DNA of 64,000 bases from Streptacidiphilus melanogenes (GCF_000787835.1 NZ_BBPP01000018.1:34195-98194); one strand, 5' to 3'; counted from the stretch's first letter, positions 1 to 8,057 are shown. Numbers and translations are program-made. Notes: generated by a model from the letters alone, not told the origin.

Positions 1-2
1 GG

Positions 3-902
3 TTGCCGGATCTGGAGACGTTGGAACTGCTCGTCGCGGTCGCCGACACCGGGAGCATCGGGCGGGCGGCCGCGCAGCAGCAGATCACGCAGCCGGCGGC
101 CAGCGCCCGTCTGCGCACACTGGAGCGCAAGCTCGCGTTGCAGCTGCTCGACCGGTCCCGGCGGGGGTCACGGCTCACCGCCGCCGGGCTGGTCGTCACC
201 GACTGGGCGCGCGGGGTGCTGGACCAGGCGCACGTGCTGGCCGAGGCGCTCGCCGCGCTCCAGGCTCAGCAGCGCGGCGAGCTGCGTCTCGCCGCCAGCC
301 TGACCCTTGCCGAACAGCTGCTGCCGGGCTGGCTGGTGAGCTTGCGTCAGGTGAGCCCCGCGACGCACGTCGGCCTGCGGGTCACCAACAGTCACCAGGT
401 GATCGAGGCGTTGCGCCACGGCGAGGCCGATCTCGGCTTCATCGAGGGCCCGTTCGTCCCGCGCGACCTGCGCTCGCTCGCGGTCGGTCGCGACCGGCTG
501 GCTGTCGTGACCGCGCCGGACCACCCGTGGGCGCGGCGCGGCACGCCCGTCTCCGGCGCGGAACTCGCCGAGACGCCGCTGCTGCTGCGCGAGCCGGGTT
601 CCGGCACCCGCGAGACGCTGGAGCGTGCGCTGCGCCCCTGGGTCGGGCCCTCGGTGCCCGCGCTGGAGCTCGGCGCGACCGGCCCCCTGCGCAGCGCGGC
701 CGCGCAGGGCGCCGCCCCGGCCGTGCTCTCGCTGCTCGCGGTCGCGGACGACCTGGCGGCGGGGCGCCTGGTCGAGGTGCCGGTCGCCCAGGAGGTCGCG
801 CTCACCCGCGTCCTGCGGGCCGTGTGGCGTGCCGACACCGAACTGCCGACCACCGCCCGCCTCCTCCTCGACGTCGCCCGCCGTGGGAGCCGTGGGAGGT
901 AG
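3..902 (+). CDS. LysR-family transcriptional regulator
   Basis: A 299-residue LysR-type regulator: an N-terminal winged helix-turn-helix (about residues 1-60, with the typical TGSIGRAAAQQQITQPAAS recognition segment) followed by a two-lobed periplasmic-binding-protein-like effector domain (about 90-295). The first codon visible is TTG at base 3, too near the window edge to see a ribosome binding site, but the N-terminus lines up with where LysR proteins normally begin, so little or nothing is missing. LysR proteins are DNA-binding regulators that usually act on a divergent neighbour. That neighbour would lie outside the window, because the next gene is convergent. The effector cannot be inferred. 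Confidence 0.9.
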   Translation: MPDLETLELLVAVADTGSIGRAAAQQQITQPAASARLRTLERKLALQLLDRSRRGSRLTAAGLVVTDWARGVLDQAHVLAEALAALQAQQRGELRLAASLTLAEQLLPGWLVSLRQVSPATHVGLRVTNSHQVIEALRHGEADLGFIEGPFVPRDLRSLAVGRDRLAVVTAPDHPWARRGTPVSGAELAETPLLLREPGSGTRETLERALRPWVGPSVPALELGATGPLRSAAAQGAAPAVLSLLAVADDLAAGRLVEVPVAQEVALTRVLRAVWRADTELPTTARLLLDVARRGSRGR

Positions 903-958
903 GCCGGGCCCGCGGTCGTGCGGCTCCGATCGTCCTGCTTGCTCCGATCGCCGGAGGA

Positions 959-1459
959 TCAGATCGACGCGGGGTACTGGTCGTGGCGGGCCCACAGTTC
1001 GAGCCACTCCTCGTCCGAGAGCTGCCGACCCGACGCGGCGATCTCGGCCAGCGACTCGAAGTACGCCTCACGCGGGGCCCCGGGGGCGAAGAGGATGAGC
1101 ATCGACGCCGGGGCGCCGGAGTTGTTGCTGAAGGCGTGGACGCCGCCCGGCGGGACGTGGAGGAAGTCGCCGGTGGTGGCGTCGACCCACCTGTCGCCGT
1201 TGTAGAGGGAGACGGTGCCGTCCAGCACGAAGAACGACTCGGACATGGTCCGGTGGAAGTGTCCGCTCGGCCCGCCCTTCGGCAGCGCCGCCATGTCCCA
1301 GCGGTAGAGCCCGAACTGACCGTCCGTCGAGGCGCCGGTGGCGAGGTGGTGGACCCGCGTCCGCTCGCCGATCAGCAGGTCAGGCCCCGCGTCGGCGGTG
1401 CGCAGCGTGGCGCTGACCTGGCCGGACTCGTCGAGGTAGCGCGCGGGAGGGTAGGACAT
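959..1459 (-). CDS. Cupin-domain protein
   Basis: A 166-residue single-domain cupin. The beta-barrel core lies at about residues 45-125: GHFHRTMSESFFVLDG resembles the metal-binding H-x-H...E motif and HVPPGGVHAF supplies the second-motif histidine. Cupins of this size are small metal-dependent enzymes (isomerases, dioxygenases) or sugar/effector-binding proteins, and the sequence does not say which. The ATG at 1459 has an AAGGAG ribosome binding site about seven bases upstream. It lies 128 bases downstream of the oxidoreductase on the same strand and is convergent with the LysR gene. Confidence 0.85.
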   Translation of the reverse strand: MSYPPARYLDESGQVSATLRTADAGPDLLIGERTRVHHLATGASTDGQFGLYRWDMAALPKGGPSGHFHRTMSESFFVLDGTVSLYNGDRWVDATTGDFLHVPPGGVHAFSNNSGAPASMLILFAPGAPREAYFESLAEIAASGRQLSDEEWLELWARHDQYPASI

Positions 1460-1587
1460 CTCAGGCTCCTTCGGCGTGACGATCGGTCGTTCGCCGACAG
1501 TCTGTCCTCCGCCGGTCCGGGCGGGAAGATCCAATGCGGGCCGGGCCGTCCGGTCCAATCTCCGGCTGTGTCCCGCCCGGCCCGGCC

Positions 1588-2472
1588 TCAGGCCAGCCCG
1601 GCGTGGCGGCGGGCGACCTCGGCCAGGACGGCCCAGTCGCGGTCGCCGTCGCCGTGGGCGACCGCGTCGAGGAGCGCGTCGCGCAGCACGCCGCCGAGGG
1701 GGAGCGGGACGTTGACCCCGGCCCCGGCCGCCAGCGCGAGGTCGACGTCCTTGAGGCCGAGCACGGCGCGGAAGCCGGCGGGCTCGTAGCGACGTTCGGC
1801 GATCATCGCGCCGTAGCCCGAGTGGACCGGCCCCGGCAGGATGCTGTCGGTGATCACGCCGATCAGGTCGTCCGGTCGGCCGCCGACGGCGTCGACGAGG
1901 GCGGACGCCTCCGCCATGGCCCCGATCGCGCAGGCGATGAGGTAGTTGGCGGCGAGCTTGTGCGCGTTGGCCACATAAGGTTCGTCGCCCAGCCGCCAGG
2001 TTCGGCGGCCCAGGACCGCGAGCAGCGGGTCGACCCGGTCCAGCACGTCGGGCTGCCCCGCCGCGAGGATCGTCAGCAGGCCGGACTCGGCGACCGGTGG
2101 CCGTCCCAGCACCGGCGCGGCGACGTAGCCCAGGCCGTGGTCGGCGTGGGCCGCGGCCGCGCGCTTGGCGAGGTCGACGGAGACGGTGGCCATGTTGACG
2201 TGGACCAGGCCCGCTCTGGCCCCGGCCAGCAGCGCCGGGTCGAGCAGCGGCTCGACCGCGCGGTCGTCCGCGAGCATCGACACCACCACGTCCGCGTCGA
2301 AGGCTCCGGGCAGGTCGGGTGCGGCGTCGGCGCCCTGCCCGACGAGCTCGGCCACGGGATCGGGCGAACGGTTCCAGACACGGACGCGATGCCCCGCCCG
2401 CACCAGGTTTCCCGCCATGGCGCGGCCCATCGCACCCAGCCCGACGAAACCGACCGTGAGCTCCTGCGTCAT
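1588..2472 (-). CDS. NAD(P)-dependent beta-hydroxyacid dehydrogenase family protein
   Basis: A 294-residue member of the 3-hydroxyisobutyrate / 6-phosphogluconate dehydrogenase superfamily, the usual length. The N-terminal Rossmann fold opens with GFVGLGAMGRAMAGNL (dinucleotide binding), and the helical C-terminal domain contains NAHKLAANYL, whose lysine matches the family's catalytic lysine. It would be a cytoplasmic oxidoreductase acting on a small beta-hydroxy acid or imine. Some relatives are imine reductases, so the substrate is open. The start is the ATG at 2472, preceded by a GGGGAG-type ribosome binding site. Confidence 0.9.
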   Translation of the reverse strand: MTQELTVGFVGLGAMGRAMAGNLVRAGHRVRVWNRSPDPVAELVGQGADAAPDLPGAFDADVVVSMLADDRAVEPLLDPALLAGARAGLVHVNMATVSVDLAKRAAAAHADHGLGYVAAPVLGRPPVAESGLLTILAAGQPDVLDRVDPLLAVLGRRTWRLGDEPYVANAHKLAANYLIACAIGAMAEASALVDAVGGRPDDLIGVITDSILPGPVHSGYGAMIAERRYEPAGFRAVLGLKDVDLALAAGAGVNVPLPLGGVLRDALLDAVAHGDGDRDWAVLAEVARRHAGLA

Positions 2473-2826
2473 CCCGTCCGCTCCCCTCGCCGTGCCGCGT
2501 CCGTCCGGGCGCGGACCCTCGCCACGCTAGCGGACCCGCGCCGCGCGAGCGCCGCGGCACGACCCGCGCGCCGGGGCTCTGCGAGGCGGCGCGAGTCGCG
2601 GCTCCGGGCCTCGGATCGGTCCTGGAGCGTGCGCCACCGCCCCGTGGGCGTCACGTCGTTCGGCTCCGGCCCGGGCCCTGCCGTGCTGTTCGGGCCTGCG
2701 ACTTCCGTCGGTCCGGGGTGGGCGACGCCGCGGGCACGGCGTGGTCACTCGGCGGGAGAGAGCCCTTCGGCGTGCGGTGCCCTCGGAGCTCTCCGGTCGG
2801 CCGCAGGAGGCCTCCGGGGAGCATTG
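2473..2826. other. 354-base intergenic region without a supported gene
   Basis: Lies between the start of the dehydrogenase gene and the stop of the LysR-effector gene, both on the minus strand. It must hold the dehydrogenase promoter and any terminator for the upstream gene. Short open frames here lack family features and ribosome binding sites. I see no convincing hairpin, operator or repeat. Confidence 0.5.
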
Positions 2827-3603
2827 TCAGCCGCGGCGGCCCGGCTTGCCGCGGCGGGAGGCAGGCTTGCCGCCGCGGGCGGCGGGCTTCTGGTGGCGTG
2901 GCTGCTTCTGCGGCTGCTGCTGTCCCTGCTTGCGCGCCGCGGGCTGCTGCCTCTTCGGCGCCTGGTTGGCGGCGGCCGTCGCCGTGCTGCCGCGCGAGCT
3001 GTTGACCGTGCGGCCGCGCACGATGCCGATCATCTCCTCGACCAGCTCGGAGTCGCGATCGCGCAGCCAGGCGAGGGCCACCTGTGACTGCGGCGCCTCG
3101 GCCTCGGGGACCGGCCGGTAGGTCAGGTCGCGCCGATGGTGCAGCCGGGCGAGCGACTGCGGCATCAGCACCACGCCGACACCGGCCGCGACCAGCTCGA
3201 CGGCGTCCTTCGTCGTCAGCGGCCGCTCCTTCGCGGCCTGGCCGGGCGGCTGCTCCGGCCAGCCGAGGACGTCGTCCTGCGGGTGCAGCACGAGCTCGTC
3301 GGCCAGCTCGGCGACGGGCACCTCAGCCGACTCGGCCAGCCGGTGGTCCTTGGGCATCACCACGACCGTGGTCTCGGTGTAGAGCGGGATCGCGTGCAGG
3401 TGGTCCTTGTCGACCGGGAGCCGGACCAGGCCCGCGTCCGCGTCACCCGCGCGCAGCGCCGGCTCGCCCGCGCCGGCCTGGACCAGGACGAGCTCCAGCC
3501 GCGTGTCCGGGAGCCGCTCACCCCAGACCCGGGCCCACTTGGACGGCGTCACGCCGGGCACGTAGGCGAGGCGGAAGGAGGAGGGAGCGGGCGTCTCGGT
3601 CAC
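2827..3603 (-). CDS. LysR substrate-binding-domain protein lacking an HTH, with a basic tail
   Basis: A 258-residue protein whose first 180 residues read as a LysR-type effector-binding domain (LAYVPGVTPSKWARVW at the start, then VVVMPKDHRLA and AAGVGVVLMPQSLARL). No helix-turn-helix precedes it. The last 65 residues form a low-complexity tail rich in Gln, Lys, Arg and Gly (PKRQQPAARKQGQQQPQ, then Arg/Gly/Lys-Pro repeats), which could contact nucleic acid non-specifically. The start is a GTG with no Shine-Dalgarno sequence. A TACTGT box a few bases upstream would suit a leaderless transcript. It is divergent from the DUF5997 gene 98 bases away, a pairing I recall from Streptomyces genomes. 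Ligand and role are unknown. Confidence 0.8.
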   Translation of the reverse strand: MTETPAPSSFRLAYVPGVTPSKWARVWGERLPDTRLELVLVQAGAGEPALRAGDADAGLVRLPVDKDHLHAIPLYTETTVVVMPKDHRLAESAEVPVAELADELVLHPQDDVLGWPEQPPGQAAKERPLTTKDAVELVAAGVGVVLMPQSLARLHHRRDLTYRPVPEAEAPQSQVALAWLRDRDSELVEEMIGIVRGRTVNSSRGSTATAAANQAPKRQQPAARKQGQQQPQKQPRHQKPAARGGKPASRRGKPGRRG

Positions 3604-3689
3604 CCGGCCACAGTACCGGTGTGCGCACGACCGGTGCGCGGCACCGGCGCCCGCAGCACCGACGGTGACCAGGCAGGTCGCGCGCTCGC

Positions 3690-3695
3690 TACCCT
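3690..3695 (+). promoter_or_regulatory. Candidate -10 box for a leaderless DUF5997 transcript
   Basis: TACCCT ends six bases before the ATG at 3702. This fits the TAnnnT actinomycete -10 pattern and would place the transcription start at or next to the start codon. No Shine-Dalgarno sequence precedes the ATG, which supports leaderless initiation. No strong -35 is visible. Confidence 0.45.
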
Positions 3696-3701
3696 TGAGC
3701 C

Positions 3702-4112
3702 ATGACTTCGAGCAAGCCCAGGACGACCCAGACCATGAAGCCCGCCACGGCGGCGAAGAAGCTCGGCGTGTACCTCGGGGCCACCCCGGCCGAGTTCCAG
3801 GAGGGCGTCGTCTCCCGGGACGAGCTCAACGCCATGCAGGCGAACCCGCCGCAGTGGCTCGCGGACCTGCGCCGCAACGGCCCGCACCCGCGCCCGGTGG
3901 TCGCCGACAAGCTGGGCGTCTCCGTCTCCGGCCTGGTGCGCAACGGCCTGACCGAGCCGCTGACCACCGACGAGATCGAGGCCATCAAGGCCGAGAACCC
4001 GCGCTGGCTGCAGGTGGAGCGCGACACCCAGGCAGCGGTCCGCAAGGAGAATGTGCGGATCAAGGAGAAGCACGTCGCCGACGCCGCGCGTCGCGCCGCC
4101 AAGGAGGCGTGA
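3702..4112 (+). CDS. DUF5997 family protein
   Basis: A 136-residue soluble protein matching my recollection of the actinomycete DUF5997 family: it begins with a Lys/Thr-rich segment and then MKPATAAKKLGVYLGATP. Charged helices dominate, and the C-terminus (about 105-136) is a Lys/Arg/Ala-rich helix. The segment KLGVSVSGLVRNGLTEPLT looks like a small helical DNA- or partner-binding unit, but no biochemical function is known to me. It is divergent from the HTH-less LysR-effector protein and seven bases ahead of a thioesterase-like gene, so the latter two are probably co-transcribed. Confidence 0.85.
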   Translation: MTSSKPRTTQTMKPATAAKKLGVYLGATPAEFQEGVVSRDELNAMQANPPQWLADLRRNGPHPRPVVADKLGVSVSGLVRNGLTEPLTTDEIEAIKAENPRWLQVERDTQAAVRKENVRIKEKHVADAARRAAKEA

Positions 4113-4119
4113 CCCGGGG

Positions 4120-4911
4120 ATGACCCAGCCCGCCGTTGCCGCACTGATCGTTCCGCCGCTCTTCAACGGCCCGCCCGGTTCGGCCAACGGCGGGTACTTC
4201 TCGGGCGCGCTCGCCGCGCTGCTGCCCGGGGCCCCGGCCTCCGCCGTGGTGACGCTGCGCAAGCCGCCGCCGCTCGGCATCCCGCTGCACGCGACCGTCA
4301 CGGACGCGGGCGGCGTGACGCTCCACCACGGGGACGTCCTCGTCGGCGAGGCCGCGCCCGCCGCCCTGGCGGGCTTCGGTACACCGGAACCCGTCCCCTT
4401 CGAGACGGCCAAGGCCGCCGAGCAGTCGTACCGGGGCCTGGCCCGGCATCCGTTTCCCGGTTGCTTCGTCTGCGGCACGCAGCGCGGCGGAGCAGCGGGC
4501 CTGCACCTGTTCGCGGGAGAGGCGTCCGGCCACGACGGCCTGCACGCCTGCACCTGGACCCCCGACGCCGCGCTCGCCGACGTCGCGGACGCGGACCTCG
4601 CGGACGGGGACCTCCGGCGCCCGGACCGCCCGGAGGCCGACGGCGCGTCCGTCCGGCCGGAGTTCGTCTGGGCGGCCCTGGACTGCCCCGGCGCCTGGAC
4701 GATCGACCTGGAGACCCGCGACGTCGTCCTCGGCCGCATCACCGCGCGCGTGCTCGGGGTGCCGTCCGTGGGGGAGCCGTGCGTCGTCACGGCCCGGCTG
4801 ATCGCCCAGGACGGCCGCAAGCACACCACCTGCACCGCTCTGTACGGCCGTGACGGCCGACTGCTGGGCGAGGCCGAGGCCCTCTGGATCGAGCTGCCTC
4901 CCCGCACCTGA
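4120..4911 (+). CDS. Putative hotdog-fold (thioesterase-like) protein
   Basis: A 263-residue protein starting at the ATG seven bases after the DUF5997 stop. The N-terminal FNGPPGSANGGYFSGALAALL resembles the N-G-G-Y/H helix of double-hotdog acyl-CoA thioesterase-like proteins. FVCGTQRGGAAGLHLFAG contains a Cys-x-x-Gly turn seen in related uncharacterised actinomycete proteins. The C-terminal half (ARVLGVPSVGEPCVVTARL to LLGEAEALWIEL) reads as a second hotdog strand set. A cytoplasmic CoA- or acyl-binding role is inference. There is no signal peptide or membrane segment. An 11-bp stem hairpin follows the stop. Confidence 0.7.
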   Translation: MTQPAVAALIVPPLFNGPPGSANGGYFSGALAALLPGAPASAVVTLRKPPPLGIPLHATVTDAGGVTLHHGDVLVGEAAPAALAGFGTPEPVPFETAKAAEQSYRGLARHPFPGCFVCGTQRGGAAGLHLFAGEASGHDGLHACTWTPDAALADVADADLADGDLRRPDRPEADGASVRPEFVWAALDCPGAWTIDLETRDVVLGRITARVLGVPSVGEPCVVTARLIAQDGRKHTTCTALYGRDGRLLGEAEALWIELPPRT

Positions 4912-4933
4912 CGTTCCTTCCCCCACGGCGAGC

Positions 4934-4964
4934 CGGTGGGCCCGACCCCTGTACGGGCCCACCG
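4934..4964. terminator. Hairpin terminator after the DUF5997/hotdog operon
   Basis: Perfect 11-bp arms CGGTGGGCCCG and CGGGCCCACCG separated by a nine-base loop, 23 bases after the stop codon. There is no U-tract, as is common for GC-rich actinomycete terminators. Confidence 0.65.
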
Positions 4965-5183
4965 CCGGACTCCGATCCTTCGATAGCGGAGCGGGTTGGT
5001 CCAGTCTTTCCGGCCGACTGGCGGTTCTCTGGGACGCAATCGCTCTGACCAGCGGGGACGTCGTCCGGCGCTGACAGTCGTCCGGCACTCTGAATCAGCG
5101 TGTACAGTTCATTTCGGCGGCTGGGGGAGCCGTCTTCGGTGCATTTGTCGGGCGCGAGGCGCCTGTTCGACCAGGGGGTGGTT

Positions 5184-6077
5184 GTGGCTCGGTGGAAGGC
5201 CCTGCCGGAGGGGCTCGATCCCGCAGTCGTCCGTTTCGTCGCGGAGCTGCGGCGGTTGAAGGACGAGACCGGTCTGAGCGTGGTTCAGGTCGCCGAGCGC
5301 ACCGGATACAGCGAGGCGTCCTGGCAGCGCTACTTCGGGGGCCGGATGCTGGCGCCGCGTGAGGCCGTCGACAAACTGGTGGAGTTGGCCGGGGCCGAAG
5401 CCGCGACCGTCTCCGCCCTCCAGGATGCCGCCCAGGAGGCCTGGAGGGCGACCGGCTCCGCCGTCGGGTCGGACGAGGCGTCGGACGAGGCGTCGGACGA
5501 GGCGTCGGACGAGGCGTCGGACGAGGCCGAACTCGACGCGCAGGCCGGGGAACCCGAGACGCCCGCCCTGCCCACGTCGTCGCCGGAGTTCGCGTCGGAG
5601 CCGTCCGGGGCACCGGTGCCGGGGCCGGTGTCGTCGGGCCCGCAGCCGGTGCGCCGCCTGGTTCCTGACGCGCGGACGGTTCTGACGTCCCTGCTCTCCG
5701 CCCTGGTCGGAGCCGTCGTCACGCTGGCGGTCACCCAGCCGTGGAGCGCCACCACGGCCTCGGCCGCCCCCGCGGCGGCCACCGTCAAGCCTCCGGCGAA
5801 GTCCCCTGTGGCCTACCACTGCACGTACCAGCAGTCCGGTGGGAAGTGGTACGCGGGCGCCAGCACGACCAGCACCGACCTGGTGATGGACGGCGACGCG
5901 GGTCCCGAGGTCGCCGAGGTCCAGTGCCTGCTGCAGCGCGCGGGCATCTCTCCGGGGGGCATCGACGGCGCGTTCGGGCCGATGACCCTGCACGCCGTCA
6001 TCCAGGAGCAGTTGGCCCATCACATCGACGTCGACGGCCAGGTTGGTCCGCAGACCTGGGCGGCCCTGCGCGGATGA
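5184..6077 (+). CDS. Membrane-anchored XRE-type protein with peptidoglycan-binding ectodomain
   Basis: About 297 residues. Domains in order: an XRE-like helix-turn-helix (about 10-70, LSVVQVAERTGYSEASWQRY), a Ser-Asp-Glu-Ala repeat linker (about 96-115), one transmembrane segment (about 165-187, LTSLLSALVGAVVTLAV), and a C-terminal PG_binding_1 domain (about 235-297, DGAFGPMTLHAV...DGQVGPQTWAAL). The topology places the DNA-binding-like domain in the cytoplasm and the cell-wall-binding domain outside, as in a one-piece sensor. The GTG at 5184 is chosen for its AGGGGG ribosome binding site. GTG 5178 and an upstream ATG at 5100 are alternatives. The next gene overlaps the stop (ATGA), indicating an operon with a second XRE membrane protein and an M23-like peptidase. 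Confidence 0.85.
   Translation: MARWKALPEGLDPAVVRFVAELRRLKDETGLSVVQVAERTGYSEASWQRYFGGRMLAPREAVDKLVELAGAEAATVSALQDAAQEAWRATGSAVGSDEASDEASDEASDEASDEAELDAQAGEPETPALPTSSPEFASEPSGAPVPGPVSSGPQPVRRLVPDARTVLTSLLSALVGAVVTLAVTQPWSATTASAAPAAATVKPPAKSPVAYHCTYQQSGGKWYAGASTTSTDLVMDGDAGPEVAEVQCLLQRAGISPGGIDGAFGPMTLHAVIQEQLAHHIDVDGQVGPQTWAALRG
5469..5528 (+). repeat. Five tandem 12-bp units encoding Ser-Asp-Glu-Ala
   Basis: TCGGACGAGGCG repeated five times (the last ends CC) inside the linker of the XRE/peptidoglycan-binding protein. It encodes an acidic SDEA repeat. Near-identity of the copies suggests slippage, so the copy number probably varies between strains. Confidence 0.9.
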
Positions 6078-6973
6078 GCGGCACGCCGGCCGCGTGCACC
6101 GTCCTGGCCGCGGAGCTCCAGCGCCTCCGGGCTCGTCACGACCTGAGCCTGGCGGCGCTGGCCGAGCGCACCCCGTTCAGCAAGTCGTCCTGGGGCCGCT
6201 ACCTGGGCGGCAAGGCACTGCCGCCGTGGCAGGCCGTCCAGCACCTGTGCGCGCTGGTGGACGAACCCGAAGAGCGCTTCCGGGCGTTGTGGAACGTTGC
6301 GGAGGCCGCCTGGAACCGGCGCGACGTCGTCTCCGTCCCCGCGTCGGAGCGGCCGTCGCAGCGGCCTTCGGAGCCTCGGCAGTCCGCGGATTTCGAGCCG
6401 TCGGCCGCTGAGTCACCGTCTGCTCCGGCCCCGTCGGCCGCAGCGACCGGCGTGTCGGAAGTGAGCCCGCAGCGGCGGATCCCACCCCGCTCCTTGTCGG
6501 CCCTGCTGGGCGTGGTCGTGCTGCTCGTCGGCCTCGGCGGCCTCGTCTGGAACGGCGTCGCCGCGCACCGTGCGCCCGCCGCGGCGGCCGCCACGGGCGG
6601 CACGGGGGCCTCCGCGCATCCGATCGGCTGCGTCGGCAAGGCGTGCGACGGCGGCGATCCGACGGCCATGAACTGCGGGATCTACCCGCTGAGCCTGGGA
6701 ATCTCCGAACTGCGGAACGGGGCGGAGCTCGAGATCCGCTGGAACTCCCAGTGCAAGGCCGCCTGGGCCCGGGTCTGGTCGAGCCAGGTCGGCGACCGGC
6801 TGTCGATCGCCGTCGGCTCCGACACCCGGTCCTCCGTCGTGCCCGACCCCTACACCGCGCAGACGTTCTTCTACACGCCCATGGTCCCGGTCGTCAGCGG
6901 CGGGCCGCCGCTGCGGGCCTGTCTGACGACGACCGACAAGCAGTCCCAGTGCGTCTCCGTCCGTGAGCCCTGA
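6074..6973 (+). CDS. Membrane-anchored XRE-type protein with C-terminal DUF2690
   Basis: A 299-residue protein beginning at the ATG that overlaps the previous stop. It has an XRE-like helix-turn-helix (about 10-70, LSLAALAERTPFSKSSWGRYLGG), a Ser/Pro/Ala-rich linker, one transmembrane helix (about 139-161, SLSALLGVVVLLVGLGG), and an extracellular DUF2690 domain starting with IGCVGKACDGGDPTAMNCG. DUF2690 has conserved cysteines and typically sits at the C-terminus of such proteins in Streptomyces. The N-terminal domain is closely similar in layout to that of the preceding gene, so the two are probably ancient paralogues with swapped ectodomains. Confidence 0.87.
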   Translation: MSGTPAACTVLAAELQRLRARHDLSLAALAERTPFSKSSWGRYLGGKALPPWQAVQHLCALVDEPEERFRALWNVAEAAWNRRDVVSVPASERPSQRPSEPRQSADFEPSAAESPSAPAPSAAATGVSEVSPQRRIPPRSLSALLGVVVLLVGLGGLVWNGVAAHRAPAAAAATGGTGASAHPIGCVGKACDGGDPTAMNCGIYPLSLGISELRNGAELEIRWNSQCKAAWARVWSSQVGDRLSIAVGSDTRSSVVPDPYTAQTFFYTPMVPVVSGGPPLRACLTTTDKQSQCVSVREP

Positions 6974-7895
6974 CATGCCGACCGACCCCGACACCACTCT
7001 GCGCCCCGCGCTCCGACGCGGGGCGGTCCACCGCGCGGCCGTCGGTATCGGCCTCTGGCCCGTCGTGCTGACGGGCCCGTTCGCGCGGTGCCTGGCCGGC
7101 GACTCCTGGAGCTCGGCGGTGGACGCACTCGCGTTCGTGGCCCTGGCCGGCGTCGCCTACTTCGGCCTCGGCGTGCCCGTTCCCGCCACGGTCCCGCGCT
7201 GGGAGCGCTGGATCGCCGCGGTGGCCGCGACCGCGGTCGTCGCCGATGTCGTCGTGCGCGCGCCCGGCCTGCGCGACGACCTGTCACCGACCGACGCCGT
7301 CGCACCGCTGCTGGCCCTGGTGCTCGCGGTGGTGGCCGTCGCCGACCGGCACGACCGTCCGGCCGCCCGCAGCAGCCCCCTCAGCTGGCCGCTGGGAGAA
7401 GGGGACTGGCAGGTCGTCGAGGGCGACGGCCGTCTGCTCAACCACCACTGGAGCGTCCCCGCGCAGCGCGGCGCACTCGACATCGTCGGCCGCGCCAGGG
7501 GCGGACGTTCCAGCCGCCCGGTGTTCCCCGGTCGTCTCAGCGACTACCCGATCTACCGCGTCCCCGTGCTGGCCCCCGCCGCGGGCAGGGTGGTCGTCGC
7601 CCGCGACGGCGCGCCCGACCATCCCACCGCCGGGACCCATCCGGCGGGCAACCACGTCGTCATCGACACCGGCCGGGAACGCATCCTCCTCGCCCACCTG
7701 ACGCCGGGCTCGATCGAGGCGGCGCCGGGCGACCACGTCCGCGCGGGACAACGGCTCGGCCTCGTCGGCTCCTCGGGCAACTCCACCGAACCGCACCTCC
7801 ACATCCACGCCGTCCGCGACGGCGTACCCCTCACCCTCGTCTTCAACGACACCCCGGGCGCCCACCGCCGCGGCGCCCGCGTCCGCCGGCCCTAG
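6963..7895 (+). CDS. Membrane protein with M23-like (LytM) peptidase domain
   Basis: A 310-residue protein with three or four N-terminal hydrophobic segments (about residues 25-130) and a C-terminal M23-type domain. The domain has the HLHIH motif (about 278-282) and the variant first motif NHHWSVPAQRGALDIV, where many M23 proteins have H-x3-D. Classical M23 enzymes are zinc endopeptidases cutting peptidoglycan cross-bridges. The variant motif leaves activity uncertain. The start is either this GTG, overlapping the previous gene by 11 bases, or the ATG at 6975, one base after its stop. The TAG stop lies in the terminal CTAG of the inverted-repeat element that follows. Confidence 0.82.
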   Translation: MSPDMPTDPDTTLRPALRRGAVHRAAVGIGLWPVVLTGPFARCLAGDSWSSAVDALAFVALAGVAYFGLGVPVPATVPRWERWIAAVAATAVVADVVVRAPGLRDDLSPTDAVAPLLALVLAVVAVADRHDRPAARSSPLSWPLGEGDWQVVEGDGRLLNHHWSVPAQRGALDIVGRARGGRSSRPVFPGRLSDYPIYRVPVLAPAAGRVVVARDGAPDHPTAGTHPAGNHVVIDTGRERILLAHLTPGSIEAAPGDHVRAGQRLGLVGSSGNSTEPHLHIHAVRDGVPLTLVFNDTPGAHRRGARVRRP

Positions 7896-8057
7896 GGCCT
7901 CTCTTATGGATCATGTCGGGCGCGCGCCGCCGGAGCACGCACCTCGCTGCGTTGTCGTCGGTTGCCTATGCTCCGCATGGACTCCCTCCTCCGCCTTGCG
8001 ATGCACGCACTCCAACGCCGCGCGCTGATCCGACCTGATCCATAAGAGAGGCCCTAG
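7892..8057. repeat. 166-bp inverted-repeat (MITE-like) element between convergent genes
   Basis: Ends are inverted copies of CTAGGGCCTCTCTTATGGAT, extending to 28 bp with one mismatch (7892-7919 and 8030-8057). The interior is an imperfect continuation of the palindrome with a small apex hairpin (ATGC-TCC-GCAT) near 7974, so the whole unit can fold into one long stem. It contains no open reading frame. The outer CTAG gives the TAG stop of the M23-like gene and, on the other strand, the TAG stop of glpD. CTAG is the preferred target of IS630-type transposons, which duplicate the TA, so a non-autonomous element is plausible. It may also terminate transcription in both directions. Confidence 0.8.

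Noticed and set aside
5469-5528. Short tandem repeats considered as a CRISPR array
   Set aside because: Units are 12 bp, contiguous without spacers, and encode an in-frame SDEA linker.
7892-8057. Degenerate insertion sequence with transposase remnant
   Set aside because: The interior has no coding remnant; it is palindromic throughout, so a MITE-like element is the better description.
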